A stretch of DNA of 64,000 bases, taken from assembly GCF_002860355.1 (NCBI RefSeq), contig NZ_NMWU01000008.1, positions 52,429 through 116,428 on the forward strand, written 5' to 3'. Below are positions 37,228 through 45,690 of this stretch, piece by piece. The stretch comes from Bifidobacterium margollesii (GTDB taxonomy: Bacteria > Actinomycetota > Actinomycetes > Actinomycetales > Bifidobacteriaceae). The first letter of the stretch is position 1. Each line of letters begins with the position of its first letter. The notes beneath the pieces were generated by a model. That model saw nothing but the letters and a program-made list of their open reading frames with translations, was not told the DNA's origin and did not search any database. Position numbers and translations under genes: made by a program.

Positions 37228-38322
37228 ATGACCACCATGAAGGAGATTGCCGAGCGCACGGGGGTATCGGTTTCGACGGTCTCTTTAGTTCTCAACGGCC
37301 GTGATGCAGGAAGGGTGAAGCCCGGCATCGCGGCGAACGTGCGCAAGACGGCAAAAGATCTGGGATACATACCCAACCCGCTGGCCAGAAGTCTGCGGAC
37401 CAGCAAAACGAAGATACTGGGATTCATCAGCGACGAGATCGCCACCACCCCATATGCGGGCAGACTGATCCTCGGTGCGCAGGACGCCGCACGGTCGTTG
37501 GGGTACATGCTGTTCACCGTCAACACGAATGGCGATCAGGATCTCGAACATCATGAGATCGAGACGCTGAAACGATATGACGTGGACGGGTTCCTCTACG
37601 CCTGCATGTTCGATCGCCCTGTCGATCTGCCGGGCAACCTTGACCCGCTGCCCACCGTTCTGCTGGACGGTACGGACAGGATGGGGAGGGCGGTCTCCAT
37701 CGCGCCTGACGAGCGTCGCATCGGATACGACGCCACCCGACGTCTGATCTCGGTCGGATGCCGCTCGATCGCCTATATCGGTGCCGGCGGCGAGGATCGT
37801 CCTCGCATCAACGGCAGGATACTGGCCGACCGATATCCCGCCGACGTTCTTCGGGAGCGGGGATACCAGGATGTCCTGCGCGAAGCGGGGATGAAGGCGG
37901 ATCCCGATCTGGTGGTTCACGTCGACTACAACCATTCGGCCCTCGAATCCGTCGAGACGCTGTTCGATGGCGGACATCCCGACGGATTCGTCTGCTTCAA
38001 CGACGCCCGCGCCTGGTACGTCTACCTGTGCGCCGCGCAGCGCAATCTCCGGATAGGCCGCGACATCAGCGTCGTGGGCGTGGACAACCACCGTCTGGTC
38101 GCGGAGACGCTGTCTCCTCAGCTCACCACCGTGGACCTGCCACACTATGAGATGGGATATTGGGGCACGCTCAAGCTGGTGTCGATGATCGAGCACCGCG
38201 GTCTCGACGACATGAGGCCGACCGACACGGTCTCCCCCCTGCCCGATCTGGATGCCGCGAACGCGATGATCCACTGCACGCTGATCGACAAAAGCTCGGT
38301 CGTCAGCCCCGACGGTCGATAA
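37228..38322 (+). CDS. LacI-family transcription regulator, probable sucrose repressor
   Basis: The roughly 364-residue protein has an N-terminal LacI helix-turn-helix and hinge (MKEIAERTGVSVSTVSLVLNGRDAGRVKP ... NPLARSLRTSKTKILGF) and a periplasmic-binding-protein-like effector domain (about 65-345). It precedes a sucrose permease and a GH32 beta-fructofuranosidase, and the intergenic region before the permease holds three 12- to 16-base palindromes with a central CG, typical of LacI-family operators. It is therefore likely the local repressor (CscR-like). The start could be ATG 37228 or ATG 37237; neither has a strong ribosome site. Confidence 0.88.
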   Translation: MTTMKEIAERTGVSVSTVSLVLNGRDAGRVKPGIAANVRKTAKDLGYIPNPLARSLRTSKTKILGFISDEIATTPYAGRLILGAQDAARSLGYMLFTVNTNGDQDLEHHEIETLKRYDVDGFLYACMFDRPVDLPGNLDPLPTVLLDGTDRMGRAVSIAPDERRIGYDATRRLISVGCRSIAYIGAGGEDRPRINGRILADRYPADVLRERGYQDVLREAGMKADPDLVVHVDYNHSALESVETLFDGGHPDGFVCFNDARAWYVYLCAAQRNLRIGRDISVVGVDNHRLVAETLSPQLTTVDLPHYEMGYWGTLKLVSMIEHRGLDDMRPTDTVSPLPDLDAANAMIHCTLIDKSSVVSPDGR

Positions 38323-38467
38323 CAGCGAACAGACCGCCACCTAACTCCGACATCGCATCCCGCACCTGCACGGCATGGTCATGCTGGTGCGGATCATCGT
38401 CGCCCGCATGACCGCGTATGCCATCGAACCCGTTCGACACGCCGAGAACGCACCACCCCCCATCTGA

Positions 38468-38479
38468 GCAAGCGCTTGC
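38468..38479. promoter_or_regulatory. LacI-type operator O1 upstream of cscB
   Basis: GCAAGCGCTTGC is a perfect 12-base palindrome with a central GCGC, upstream of the putative promoter. The wider region 38323-38663 is gene-free apart from the operators and promoter listed here. Confidence 0.6.
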
Positions 38480-38503
38480 GCGAAATCCGTGACGTCAACC
38501 AAG

Positions 38504-38519
38504 CGTCAATCGTTTGACG
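38504..38519. promoter_or_regulatory. LacI-type operator O2 overlapping the -35
   Basis: CGTCAATCGTTTGACG has perfect 6-base arms around TCGT. Its right half is the TTGACG -35 element of the permease promoter. Confidence 0.65.
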
Positions 38520-38542
38520 TAAACGCGTTTAACAATTAACAT
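38514..38542 (+). promoter_or_regulatory. Putative cscB promoter
   Basis: TTGACG (38514-38519) and TAACAT (38537-38542) have an ideal 17-base spacing. Operator O3 lies entirely inside the spacer and O2 covers the -35, an arrangement expected for tight repression. Confidence 0.6.
38520..38531. promoter_or_regulatory. LacI-type operator O3 in the promoter spacer
   Basis: TAAACGCGTTTA is a perfect palindrome with the central CG typical of LacI/GalR operators. It abuts O2 directly. Confidence 0.7.
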
Positions 38543-38663
38543 CATTAATGCAAGTAACGGAGCGGCACAGTAGCCGACCCGACCGGATCAACGACCGAGT
38601 CACTGCCGCAGCGATGCGGCGCACGGCGCACCGACACGTATCACAGAGAGAAACGGATCATTC

Positions 38664-40012
38664 ATGGCAAACACAACCAAGGTATGGCGGAACCCCTCGT
38701 ATCTGCAAAGCTCGTTCGGCATCTTCCTGTTCTTCTGCTCCTGGGGCATCTGGTGGTCGTTCTTCCAGCGCTGGCTGATTTCCGGCGTGGGACTCACCAA
38801 CGCCGAGGTCGGCACCATCTACTCCATCAACTCGCTGGCCACGCTGATCATCATGTTCGTCTACGGCGCCATCCAGGACCAGCTCGGCATCAAGCGCAAG
38901 CTGGTGATCTTCGTCTCAGCCGTCGCCGCTCTGGTCGGCCCGTTCGTCCAATTCGTCTACGCCCCGATGATCCTCGCCGGCGGCACCACCCGCTACATCG
39001 GCGCGTTCATCGGCTCCATCGTGCTGTCCGCCGGCTTCATGTCGGGCTGCTCGCTCTTCGAGGCCGTCACCGAACGCTACTCCCGCAAGTTCGGATTCGA
39101 ATACGGCCAGTCCCGCGCCTGGGGCTCTTTCGGCTACGCCATCGTCGCCCTGTGCGCCGGATTCCTGTTCAACATCAATCCGCTCATCAACTTCTGGGTC
39201 GGCTCCGCCTTCGGCGTGTGCATGCTGCTCGTCTACGCCTTCTGGGTACCGAGCGAGCAGAGGACCGAACTGAGGAAGGAATCCGAACCGAACGCCGAAC
39301 CCACCAACCCCTCCTTCAGGGAGATGGTGGCCGTGCTCAGAATGCCGACCCTGTGGGTGCTCATCGTCTTCATGCTGCTGACCAACACCTTCTACACCGT
39401 GTTCGACCAGCAGATGTTCCCCACCTACTACGCCTCCCTGTTCCCCACCGAAGCCATCGGCAACGCCACCTACGGCACGCTCAACGGCTTCCAGGTGTTC
39501 CTCGAATCCGCGATGATGGGCGTCGTGCCGATCATCATGAAGAAGGTCGGCGTGCGCAACGCCCTGCTGCTCGGCGCCACCGTGATGTTCCTGCGCATCG
39601 GCCTGTGCGGCGTGTTCCACGATCCGGTCACCGTCTCCATCGTCAAGCTGTTCCACTCCATCGAGGTGCCGCTGTTCTGCCTGCCGGCGTTCCGCTACTT
39701 CACCCTGCACTTCGACACGAAGCTCTCCGCCACGCTGTACATGGTGGGCTTCCAGATCGCCTCGCAGGTCGGCCAGGTCATCTTCTCCACCCCGCTGGCG
39801 CCTTCCACGACAAGATGGCCCAAGTGCTCCCCTATAACGACATGGGCTCCCGCGTGACCTTCTGGGTCATCTCCGCCATCGTGCTGTGCGCGCTGATCTA
39901 CGGCATCTTCGTCATCAAGCGCGATGATCAGGAGGTCGGCGGCGACCCGTTCTACACCGACAGGCAGCTGCGTGAGATGAAGGCCGCTCAGGCCTCCGAG
40001 TCCAAGGACTGA
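38664..40012 (+). pseudogene. cscB: MFS sucrose/oligosaccharide:H+ symporter with a one-base frameshift
   Basis: The protein is a 12-helix permease of the LacY/CscB family (SSFGIFLFFCSWGIWWSFFQRWL at the N-terminus, GQSRAWGSFGYA in the middle). The reading frame from the ATG at 38664 is intact to about 39797 and would stop at 39857 after an unrelated tail. The true C-terminus (GAFHDKMAQVLPYNDMG ... FVIKRDDQEV ... ASESKD) continues in another frame to 40012. Adding one G to the GG at about 39797-39798 (CTGGCGCC where CTGGGCGCC is expected) restores a 449-residue protein. It is either a real deletion that truncates the last two helices or a sequencing error. AGAGAGAAACGGA precedes the ATG. Confidence 0.85.
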
Positions 40013-40100
40013 GAACGCCGCACCGCGCATCGGCAGCAACCCATCGAACACGAACACCATCCATCCAACGCGAACACCAATCAGAAAGGATCATCCGACG

Positions 40101-41675
40101 ATGAGCGACTTCACTCCCATCTACTCCCCCATCAGGAATCACGCCGAGGAACTCGCCAGGGCCGAGGCCGGCGCGGCCCGGCTGGCGGCGACCCGCAACG
40201 ACCGCTGGTACCCGAAGTTCCACATCGCCTCCAACGGCGGCTGGATCAACGACCCCAACGGCCTGTGCTACTACCGGGGCCGCTGGCACGTCTACTACCA
40301 GCTGCACCCCTACGGCACCCAGTGGGGTTCCTGCCACTGGGGCCACGTCTCCAGCGACGACATGATCACCTGGCGGCGCGAGCCCATCACCTTCGCTCCC
40401 AGCCTTGAAGAGGAGAAGGACGGCGTGTTCTCCGGTTCCGCGGTGATCGACGACGATGGCAAGGTGCGGTTCTACTACACCGGCCACCGCTGGGCCAACG
40501 GTGTGGACGGCTCCGACGGCGAATGGCAGGTGCAGATGCTCGCCGAACCGACCGACGACACCCTGAACGCGGTCGACAAGAAGGGCGTCGTCGTCGACTG
40601 CCCGCGCGAGAAGGTGAACTCGCACTTCCGCGACCCGAAGGTGTGGAAGACCAACGGCGTATGGTACATGACCTTCGGCGTCTCCTCCGCCGAAAAGCGC
40701 GGCCAGATGTGGCTGTACACCTCCGAGGACATGGTCGAGTGGACGTTCAAGACCGTGCTCTTCGAACATCCGGACCCGGACGTGTTCATGCTCGAATGCC
40801 CCGACTTCTTCCCCGTCACCGACAAGAACGGCACCGAGAAATGGGTCATCGGATTCTCCGCCATGGGGTCCAAGCCGAGCGGATTCATGAACCGCAACGT
40901 CAACAACGCCGGGTACATGATCGGCACATGGGAGCCGGGCGGCGAGTTCAAGCCGGAGACCGACTTCCGCCTGTGGGACTGCGGCCACAACTTCTACGCG
41001 CCGCAGTCGTTCAACACCGTGCCCGGAGATACGGCCGACAACGCCGACGGCCGGCAGATCATGTACGGCTGGTACAGCCCGTTCGTCGATCCGATCCCGA
41101 TGCAGGCCGACGGCTGGTGCGGCCAGCTGACGCTGCCGCGCGAGGTGTTCCTCGGCGACGACGGTGACGTATACACCGCTCCGGCGGCCGAGATGACCGG
41201 TCTGCGCGAGGATTCCACGGAAGTCGGCGCCCTTGAGGTCAGGTCCGGCACCGACCACACGGTGATGGACGATGCCGAGGCCGTCGAGATCGAGCTGACC
41301 ATCGACCTGAAGCACACCACCGCCGAGCGTGCGGGGCTGAAGGTCCACGCCACCGAGGACGACTCCTACACGTATGTGGCATACGACAACCAGATCGGCG
41401 GTGTGGTCGTGGACCGTCAGACCAACAGGTACGGCGACCGTGGCTATCGCATGGCGCCGCTCGATCAGGCCGAACGCGAGGCCGACGAGCTGAAGCTGCG
41501 GGTGTTCGTGGACCGCGGTTCCGTGGAGGTCTACGTGAACGACGGCCATCAGGTGCTCAGCTCCTACAGCTACGCGGACGGAGGCACGCGCGCGATCAGG
41601 CTCTCCGCCGAATCCGGCGACCTTACGGTCAGCGCCCTGACCACGCATCATCTGAAGTCCATCGGACTGGAATAG
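40101..41675 (+). CDS. cscA: Beta-fructofuranosidase (GH32)
   Basis: The enzyme hydrolyses sucrose and short fructo-oligosaccharides. The 524-residue protein has an N-terminal five-bladed beta-propeller and a C-terminal beta-sandwich (about 375-524). The nucleophile is Asp51 in GGWINDPNG, the transition-state stabiliser is the Asp in FRDPKVW (about 178), and the acid/base is the Glu in ECPDFF (about 232). There is no signal peptide, so it works inside the cell on sugar imported by the neighbouring permease. AGAAAGGA lies upstream of the ATG. Confidence 0.95.
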   Translation: MSDFTPIYSPIRNHAEELARAEAGAARLAATRNDRWYPKFHIASNGGWINDPNGLCYYRGRWHVYYQLHPYGTQWGSCHWGHVSSDDMITWRREPITFAPSLEEEKDGVFSGSAVIDDDGKVRFYYTGHRWANGVDGSDGEWQVQMLAEPTDDTLNAVDKKGVVVDCPREKVNSHFRDPKVWKTNGVWYMTFGVSSAEKRGQMWLYTSEDMVEWTFKTVLFEHPDPDVFMLECPDFFPVTDKNGTEKWVIGFSAMGSKPSGFMNRNVNNAGYMIGTWEPGGEFKPETDFRLWDCGHNFYAPQSFNTVPGDTADNADGRQIMYGWYSPFVDPIPMQADGWCGQLTLPREVFLGDDGDVYTAPAAEMTGLREDSTEVGALEVRSGTDHTVMDDAEAVEIELTIDLKHTTAERAGLKVHATEDDSYTYVAYDNQIGGVVVDRQTNRYGDRGYRMAPLDQAEREADELKLRVFVDRGSVEVYVNDGHQVLSSYSYADGGTRAIRLSAESGDLTVSALTTHHLKSIGLE

Positions 41676-41716
41676 TCGACGTTCCCCCGGACGACGAAGG
41701 GCGGGCAAAAGAACGA

Positions 41717-41757
41717 AAAGGCCGGTGAGTGCCCACGACGGGAGCTCACCGGCCTTT
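41717..41757. terminator. Bidirectional terminator after cscA
   Basis: AAAGGCCGGTGAG (41717-41729) pairs with CTCACCGGCCTTT (41745-41757) in a perfect 13-base stem with A and T flanks. It lies between the convergent fructofuranosidase and ABC permease genes. Confidence 0.8.
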
Positions 41758-41771
41758 CGCATGGCACGAGC

Positions 41772-42485
41772 CTACATCTCCTTGCGCTCGTACAGTCTCA
41801 CCGAAAGCAGATACGAGCCCGCCAGCACGACCGCGGCGATGACCACGCCAAGCACACCGGTGAGCCAGACGGAGGAGAACACATGGGAACCGAGCCAGCC
41901 CAGAATCGTCTGGACCTGATCGGAGAACCGCGCCGCAAGAACGAATCCGCAAAGCATCAGTCCGGAACCGGCGAAGACCACGACGTACAGGAGCGTCTGC
42001 GCCTTGAATCGATAGACGAGCACGAGCACGATGGCGGCGAGCACCACGTATGCGAACAGCAGTGCGGCCAACGTCCCCCATGGCAGGGCACCCATGGATC
42101 CCAGCTGACCGGCGACGGCGAAGGCCAGCGGATAGGTGAGGGCCTCGGTCAGGATGAAGATCACGCCGAAGATCAGCAGATACACGTACCGACCCAGCAC
42201 CTGATTGCGGCGGGACACCGGCATCAGCCCGTTCATATCCGCATTGTTGCCCATATCCTGATACACGGAGGGGAAGGTCATGAAGCTCACGTACATCATC
42301 AGGTTCAGAGCGGCGAGGTACTTGTACAGCCAGAGGATCCCCGCAGTGGCGGCATCGCCGCCTATGACGAGCGTCAGCACCACCATCAGTATCGGCATCG
42401 ACAGTACATAGCCGACGACCATGCCATACCCCACGCTGGTCATGCGAGCCCAGTCCACACGCATGGATTTCACCATCGCATTCAT
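41772..42485 (-). CDS. ABC-2 type transporter permease
   Basis: The 237-residue protein has six hydrophobic segments, including VGYGMVVGYVLSMPILMVVLTLVIGG, YVYLLIFGVIFILTEALTYPLAF, TLAALLFAYVVLAAIVLVLVY and WLTGVLGVVIAAVVLAGSYLL. The charged loop NADMNGLMPVSRRNQVLGRY is typical of permeases in YtrA-regulated or bacitracin/lantibiotic-type ABC exporters. Its start overlaps the ATPase stop by four bases, so the two form one transporter. The substrate is unknown. Confidence 0.85.
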   Translation of the reverse strand: MNAMVKSMRVDWARMTSVGYGMVVGYVLSMPILMVVLTLVIGGDAATAGILWLYKYLAALNLMMYVSFMTFPSVYQDMGNNADMNGLMPVSRRNQVLGRYVYLLIFGVIFILTEALTYPLAFAVAGQLGSMGALPWGTLAALLFAYVVLAAIVLVLVYRFKAQTLLYVVVFAGSGLMLCGFVLAARFSDQVQTILGWLGSHVFSSVWLTGVLGVVIAAVVLAGSYLLSVRLYERKEM

Positions 42486-43417
42486 CGTGCGACCCCCTTC
42501 ACTGCGTTGCCGTTTCCAGTACGGCCGTTCCTTGCATTCGTCAGTCGGATGATCTCGTCGATGCTGGCCGGTTCCACCAGCAGTCGCGCCTGCCCTGCCC
42601 CGTTCAGGTCACGGGTATCCTCCACGCGCAGTAGCGCGTCGAATCCGGTTTCGTATCGGTGGATGCCCACTGCGCGGGCCCGTATGGTCTCGTCAAGGTC
42701 GCCCAGCCCGCCCTTGACCACGCGGAACGCGTCGAGGAACTCGTCCTTCGGTCCGGTGAAGTACAGCCGCCCGCGGGTGATGTAGGTGATGAAGTCGGCG
42801 GCGTTCTCCAGATCGGAGGTGATGTGCGTGCTGAACAGCACGGTGTGTTCGCCATCCTCGATGTATTCGTGGAGGATGTCCATGAGTTCGTCCCGGGCCA
42901 GCACGTCGAGGCCGCTGGTCGGCTCGTCGAGGATGAGCAGCCTGGCGTCGTGGCTGAGCGCCACGGCGAGCATGAGCTTCATCAGCATGCCGCGCGAAAG
43001 CTCCTTGACCTTCTTCCTCCGGTCGAGGCCGAACCGCCGCAGGTATCCATCGAACAGACGATGATTCCATGTGGAGTACAGTCCCCTGACCGACTGCTCC
43101 ACTTTGCGGATGGTCCATACGTCGACGAAATAGCTGGAATCGAATACGACGCCCAGACGTTCCTTCGCCTGCTCCTCATTCGTGATGTTGTCGTATCCGA
43201 GCACCTCGATGGAGCCGGCGTCGCGCCGCACCATGTTGAGGATGAGTTTGATGAGCGTGGATTTGCCCGCTCCGTTGGGGCCGATGAGTCCCATGATGTA
43301 CCCGGAGGGCAGGTCGAACGTGATGTCGTCAAGCCGGAATCCGGAATCGTATTGCTTGCTGACGCCGTTCACGCTGAGCGCGAGCGGCTCGGTGCCGCTG
43401 ATCGCATCAAGCACCAT
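42482..43417 (-). CDS. ABC transporter ATP-binding protein
   Basis: The 311-residue ATPase powers the adjacent ABC-2 permease. Walker A is GPNGAGKST (46-54), the signature is LSRGM, Walker B is LLILDEPTSGLD, and the switch His is in LFSTHITSDLENAA. The C-terminal 80 residues are a helical extension common in this subgroup. It is 100 bases downstream of the GntR-type regulator gene on the same strand and is probably controlled by it. Confidence 0.92.
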   Translation of the reverse strand: MVLDAISGTEPLALSVNGVSKQYDSGFRLDDITFDLPSGYIMGLIGPNGAGKSTLIKLILNMVRRDAGSIEVLGYDNITNEEQAKERLGVVFDSSYFVDVWTIRKVEQSVRGLYSTWNHRLFDGYLRRFGLDRRKKVKELSRGMLMKLMLAVALSHDARLLILDEPTSGLDVLARDELMDILHEYIEDGEHTVLFSTHITSDLENAADFITYITRGRLYFTGPKDEFLDAFRVVKGGLGDLDETIRARAVGIHRYETGFDALLRVEDTRDLNGAGQARLLVEPASIDEIIRLTNARNGRTGNGNAVKGVAR

Positions 43418-43517
43418 GATCGCTCCTTTTTCGTCATCGCCGATGCCCGGAATACGGGCAACGAGCGCGCGGCCAATTCAATGGCCCGCGTTGTTCCAGG
43501 TCAACCCATCCGCATGA

Positions 43518-43895
43518 TCATGGCTCTTCGCCGTATGCCTCATCAAGCATGGCGTGCAGTTCGGCAGCCGGAATGTCCGCAGCCTTCGCCGCCTTCACCA
43601 CGTCCGCAAGGCCGGTCCGTACGCGAACGACCAGACGGTCCCTCATCACGTCGTTGCCTTTCGGCATGACGAAGGTGCCCTTGCCCTGGACGTTGCGCAC
43701 CACGCCCTCATCAGCCAGTTCGTTGTATGCCCTGGTGATGGTGAGCACGGAGACGCGAAGCTCCTTGGCGAGCTTGCGCAGCGACGGCAATGCCTCGCCC
43801 GCTTCCAGCTCGCCGGAGAGCACCGCCGAACGGATCTGCGTCTTGATCTGCTCGTAGATGGGTTCACCGGACACGGAAGAGATGATCAGCCTCAT
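43518..43895 (-). CDS. GntR-family regulator, YtrA subfamily
   Basis: The 125-residue protein consists of an N-terminal winged helix (PIYEQIKTQIRSAVLSGELEAGEALPSLRKLAKELRVSVLTITRAYNELADEGVV) and only a short helical tail, the form of YtrA regulators that control ABC exporters after cell-wall stress. AAGGAAAGGGG lies before the ATG. A 13-base inverted repeat and a 7-base palindrome in its promoter region are likely autoregulatory operators. Confidence 0.9.
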   Translation of the reverse strand: MRLIISSVSGEPIYEQIKTQIRSAVLSGELEAGEALPSLRKLAKELRVSVLTITRAYNELADEGVVRNVQGKGTFVMPKGNDVMRDRLVVRVRTGLADVVKAAKAADIPAAELHAMLDEAYGEEP

Positions 43896-43931
43896 TCCCT
43901 GCCCCTTTCCTTGTTGTTCAACAGCACCAGT

Positions 43932-43965
43932 ACTGTTGTGCTGTCATATAGAACAGTACAACAGT
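43932..43965. promoter_or_regulatory. Inverted repeat operator upstream of the GntR gene
   Basis: ACTGTTGTGCTGT (43932-43944) and ACAGTACAACAGT (43953-43965) are inverted copies with one mismatch, separated by eight bases. They lie 37 bases upstream of the regulator start. Confidence 0.6.
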
Positions 43966-43977
43966 TGCGACAACTGT
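43961..43977. promoter_or_regulatory. Second palindrome overlapping the GntR operator
   Basis: ACAGTTGCGACAACTGT is a 7-3-7 palindrome that shares ACAGT with the longer inverted repeat. ACAGTT-type half-sites are thus repeated at least four times in about 45 bases. Confidence 0.5.
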
Positions 43978-44069
43978 GCAACTCGGAACCATAACAGTAG
44001 GCATGTCGGAGAACCATCGCCGCTAAACCGATGATTCTCCGTCATCGGCGGCGATTCTGGCGCAGCGAT

Positions 44070-44861
44070 TCAGCGCTTCACACCACCGAACCGACGATCG
44101 CGGTGAATGTAGTGGTCGATGGAACGCCACAGGACCTCGCGGCCGCAATCGGGGAACAGCTCGGGAACGAAATCAAGCTCCGCATAGGCCGCCTCCCACG
44201 GCAGGAAATTACTGGTCCGCTGCTCCCCGGACGTGCGGATCACCAGATCGCAGTCGGGAATGTCAGGGTTATACAGGTGCTGGGAGATCATCTTCTCGGT
44301 CACACGATCCCCGCTGATCCGCCCGTCACGTACCTCGCGGGCGATGGCCGCACAGGCGTCGGCGATCTCGGCCCGGCCACCGTAGTTGATGCAGAACACC
44401 ACATCGATGGTCCTGTTGTGCTTCGTCCGTTCCATCGCCACCTCAAGCTCGTCGATCACCGACTTCCACAGCTTCGGCCGCCTGCCGGACCATCGCACGC
44501 GCACACCCCAATCATCCATCTGCGCCACCCGGCGATGGATGATCTCGCGACTGAAGCCCATCAGAAACCGCACCTCCTGCGGTGAGCGCTTCCAGTTTTC
44601 GGTGGAGAACGTATACAGACTCAGATACCGCACACCGGCCTCGATGGCACCGGCGATGGTGTCGAACACCACCGGTTCGGCCGCCTGATGCCCTTCGGTA
44701 CGGATCAGTCCCCGCTGCTGGGCCCAACGGCCATTGCCGTCCATGATCACACCGACATGGCGGGGCACCTTGCCTTTGGGGAAATCGGGAATGCGGGAGG
44801 GGTCCGAAAACGGTGCGGCGGGAATATCCAGCGACCGGTAGTCCACATGTTCAAAAGCCAT
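44070..44861 (-). CDS. uppS: Isoprenyl diphosphate synthase (undecaprenyl type)
   Basis: The cis-prenyltransferase makes the polyprenyl diphosphate carrier for peptidoglycan. The 263-residue protein has VIMDGNGRWAQQRG with the catalytic Asp41, GHQAAEPVV, YTFSTENWKRSPQEV, and the C-terminal IRTSGEQRTSNFLPWEAAYAEL. Its start is four bases from the recO stop. dxr and ispG, which feed the same pathway, lie upstream in the same direction. Confidence 0.95.
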   Translation of the reverse strand: MAFEHVDYRSLDIPAAPFSDPSRIPDFPKGKVPRHVGVIMDGNGRWAQQRGLIRTEGHQAAEPVVFDTIAGAIEAGVRYLSLYTFSTENWKRSPQEVRFLMGFSREIIHRRVAQMDDWGVRVRWSGRRPKLWKSVIDELEVAMERTKHNRTIDVVFCINYGGRAEIADACAAIAREVRDGRISGDRVTEKMISQHLYNPDIPDCDLVIRTSGEQRTSNFLPWEAAYAELDFVPELFPDCGREVLWRSIDHYIHRDRRFGGVKR

Positions 44862-44865
44862 ACCG

Positions 44866-45615
44866 CTAATCTAACAGGCGTGCGGAACGAATCGGCCGTT
44901 CCAGATAGTATTCCGCCCATTCCTCGATCAGTCGATCGACGATGACCGCGCGGTCGGTTGCCGCTCCCGCTGTCGGATCCTCCAATGCCCGCCAATCCCC
45001 CGACAGCAGCGATCGCAGACGGATGATGCGGCTCATATCGATCCCTCTGGATTCGGGGGTGTGATCGCCTTCGCACATCACGCCGCCGGCTGGAACGGAG
45101 AGGAACCACCGTTCGTCTTCTCCTGTGGCCGGTCTGCCGCACACCACGCAGGATTCGAGACGCGGCCGCCATCCGGCCAACGCCAGCGAGCGCAGCAGAT
45201 AGGAATCGGTCACGTCGCGAACATCGTGCAGGTGTCGCGCCAAAGCCGAGATCGCGCCGACCACCAGCCGATACTGCGGCACGGAAGGTTCGTCCAACGT
45301 TGAGAACAGTTTGTCCGCGGTCTCCCCGATCACATTGGCGGCAAGATACCGATCATAGTCGGCGATGAGCGGATCGGCGTAGGCGCTGACGGTGGCCGCC
45401 TGCGAGATCACGTCGAGACTGCGCCCGGTTGCGATCAGCAGATCGACCCTCATGAACGGTTCCAGGCGACCGCCGAACCGGGATTTGATCCGGCGCACGC
45501 CTTTGGCCACGGCACGCACCTTGCCATGACCGCTTGTCAGCACCGTCACGATGCCGTCGGCTTCGCCCAGCTTCGTCATGCGCAGCACCAATCCTTCGTC
45601 ACGATACAGCGGCAT
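44866..45615 (-). CDS. recO: DNA repair protein RecO
   Basis: RecO helps load RecA at gaps together with RecF and RecR. The 249-residue protein has an N-terminal OB fold (LYRDEGLVLRMTKLGEADGIVTVLTSGHGKVRAVAKGVRR), a helical core, and a zinc-finger-like CVVCGRP near residue 155 with a further Cys in GGVMCE. The recO-uppS pairing is usual in actinobacteria. Confidence 0.93.
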   Translation of the reverse strand: MPLYRDEGLVLRMTKLGEADGIVTVLTSGHGKVRAVAKGVRRIKSRFGGRLEPFMRVDLLIATGRSLDVISQAATVSAYADPLIADYDRYLAANVIGETADKLFSTLDEPSVPQYRLVVGAISALARHLHDVRDVTDSYLLRSLALAGWRPRLESCVVCGRPATGEDERWFLSVPAGGVMCEGDHTPESRGIDMSRIIRLRSLLSGDWRALEDPTAGAATDRAVIVDRLIEEWAEYYLERPIRSARLLD

Positions 45616-45690
45616 ACCGTCGCCGCCTCCTTTCCTCCGTTTCCTTTCCCCGATTCGTGCCGGCGGAGCGAAATCGACCTCCTGCCACCG

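Noticed and set aside
39915-41762. 615-codon open frame on the minus strand opposite the fructofuranosidase gene
   Set aside because: It is antisense to a complete GH32 enzyme and shows no family features.
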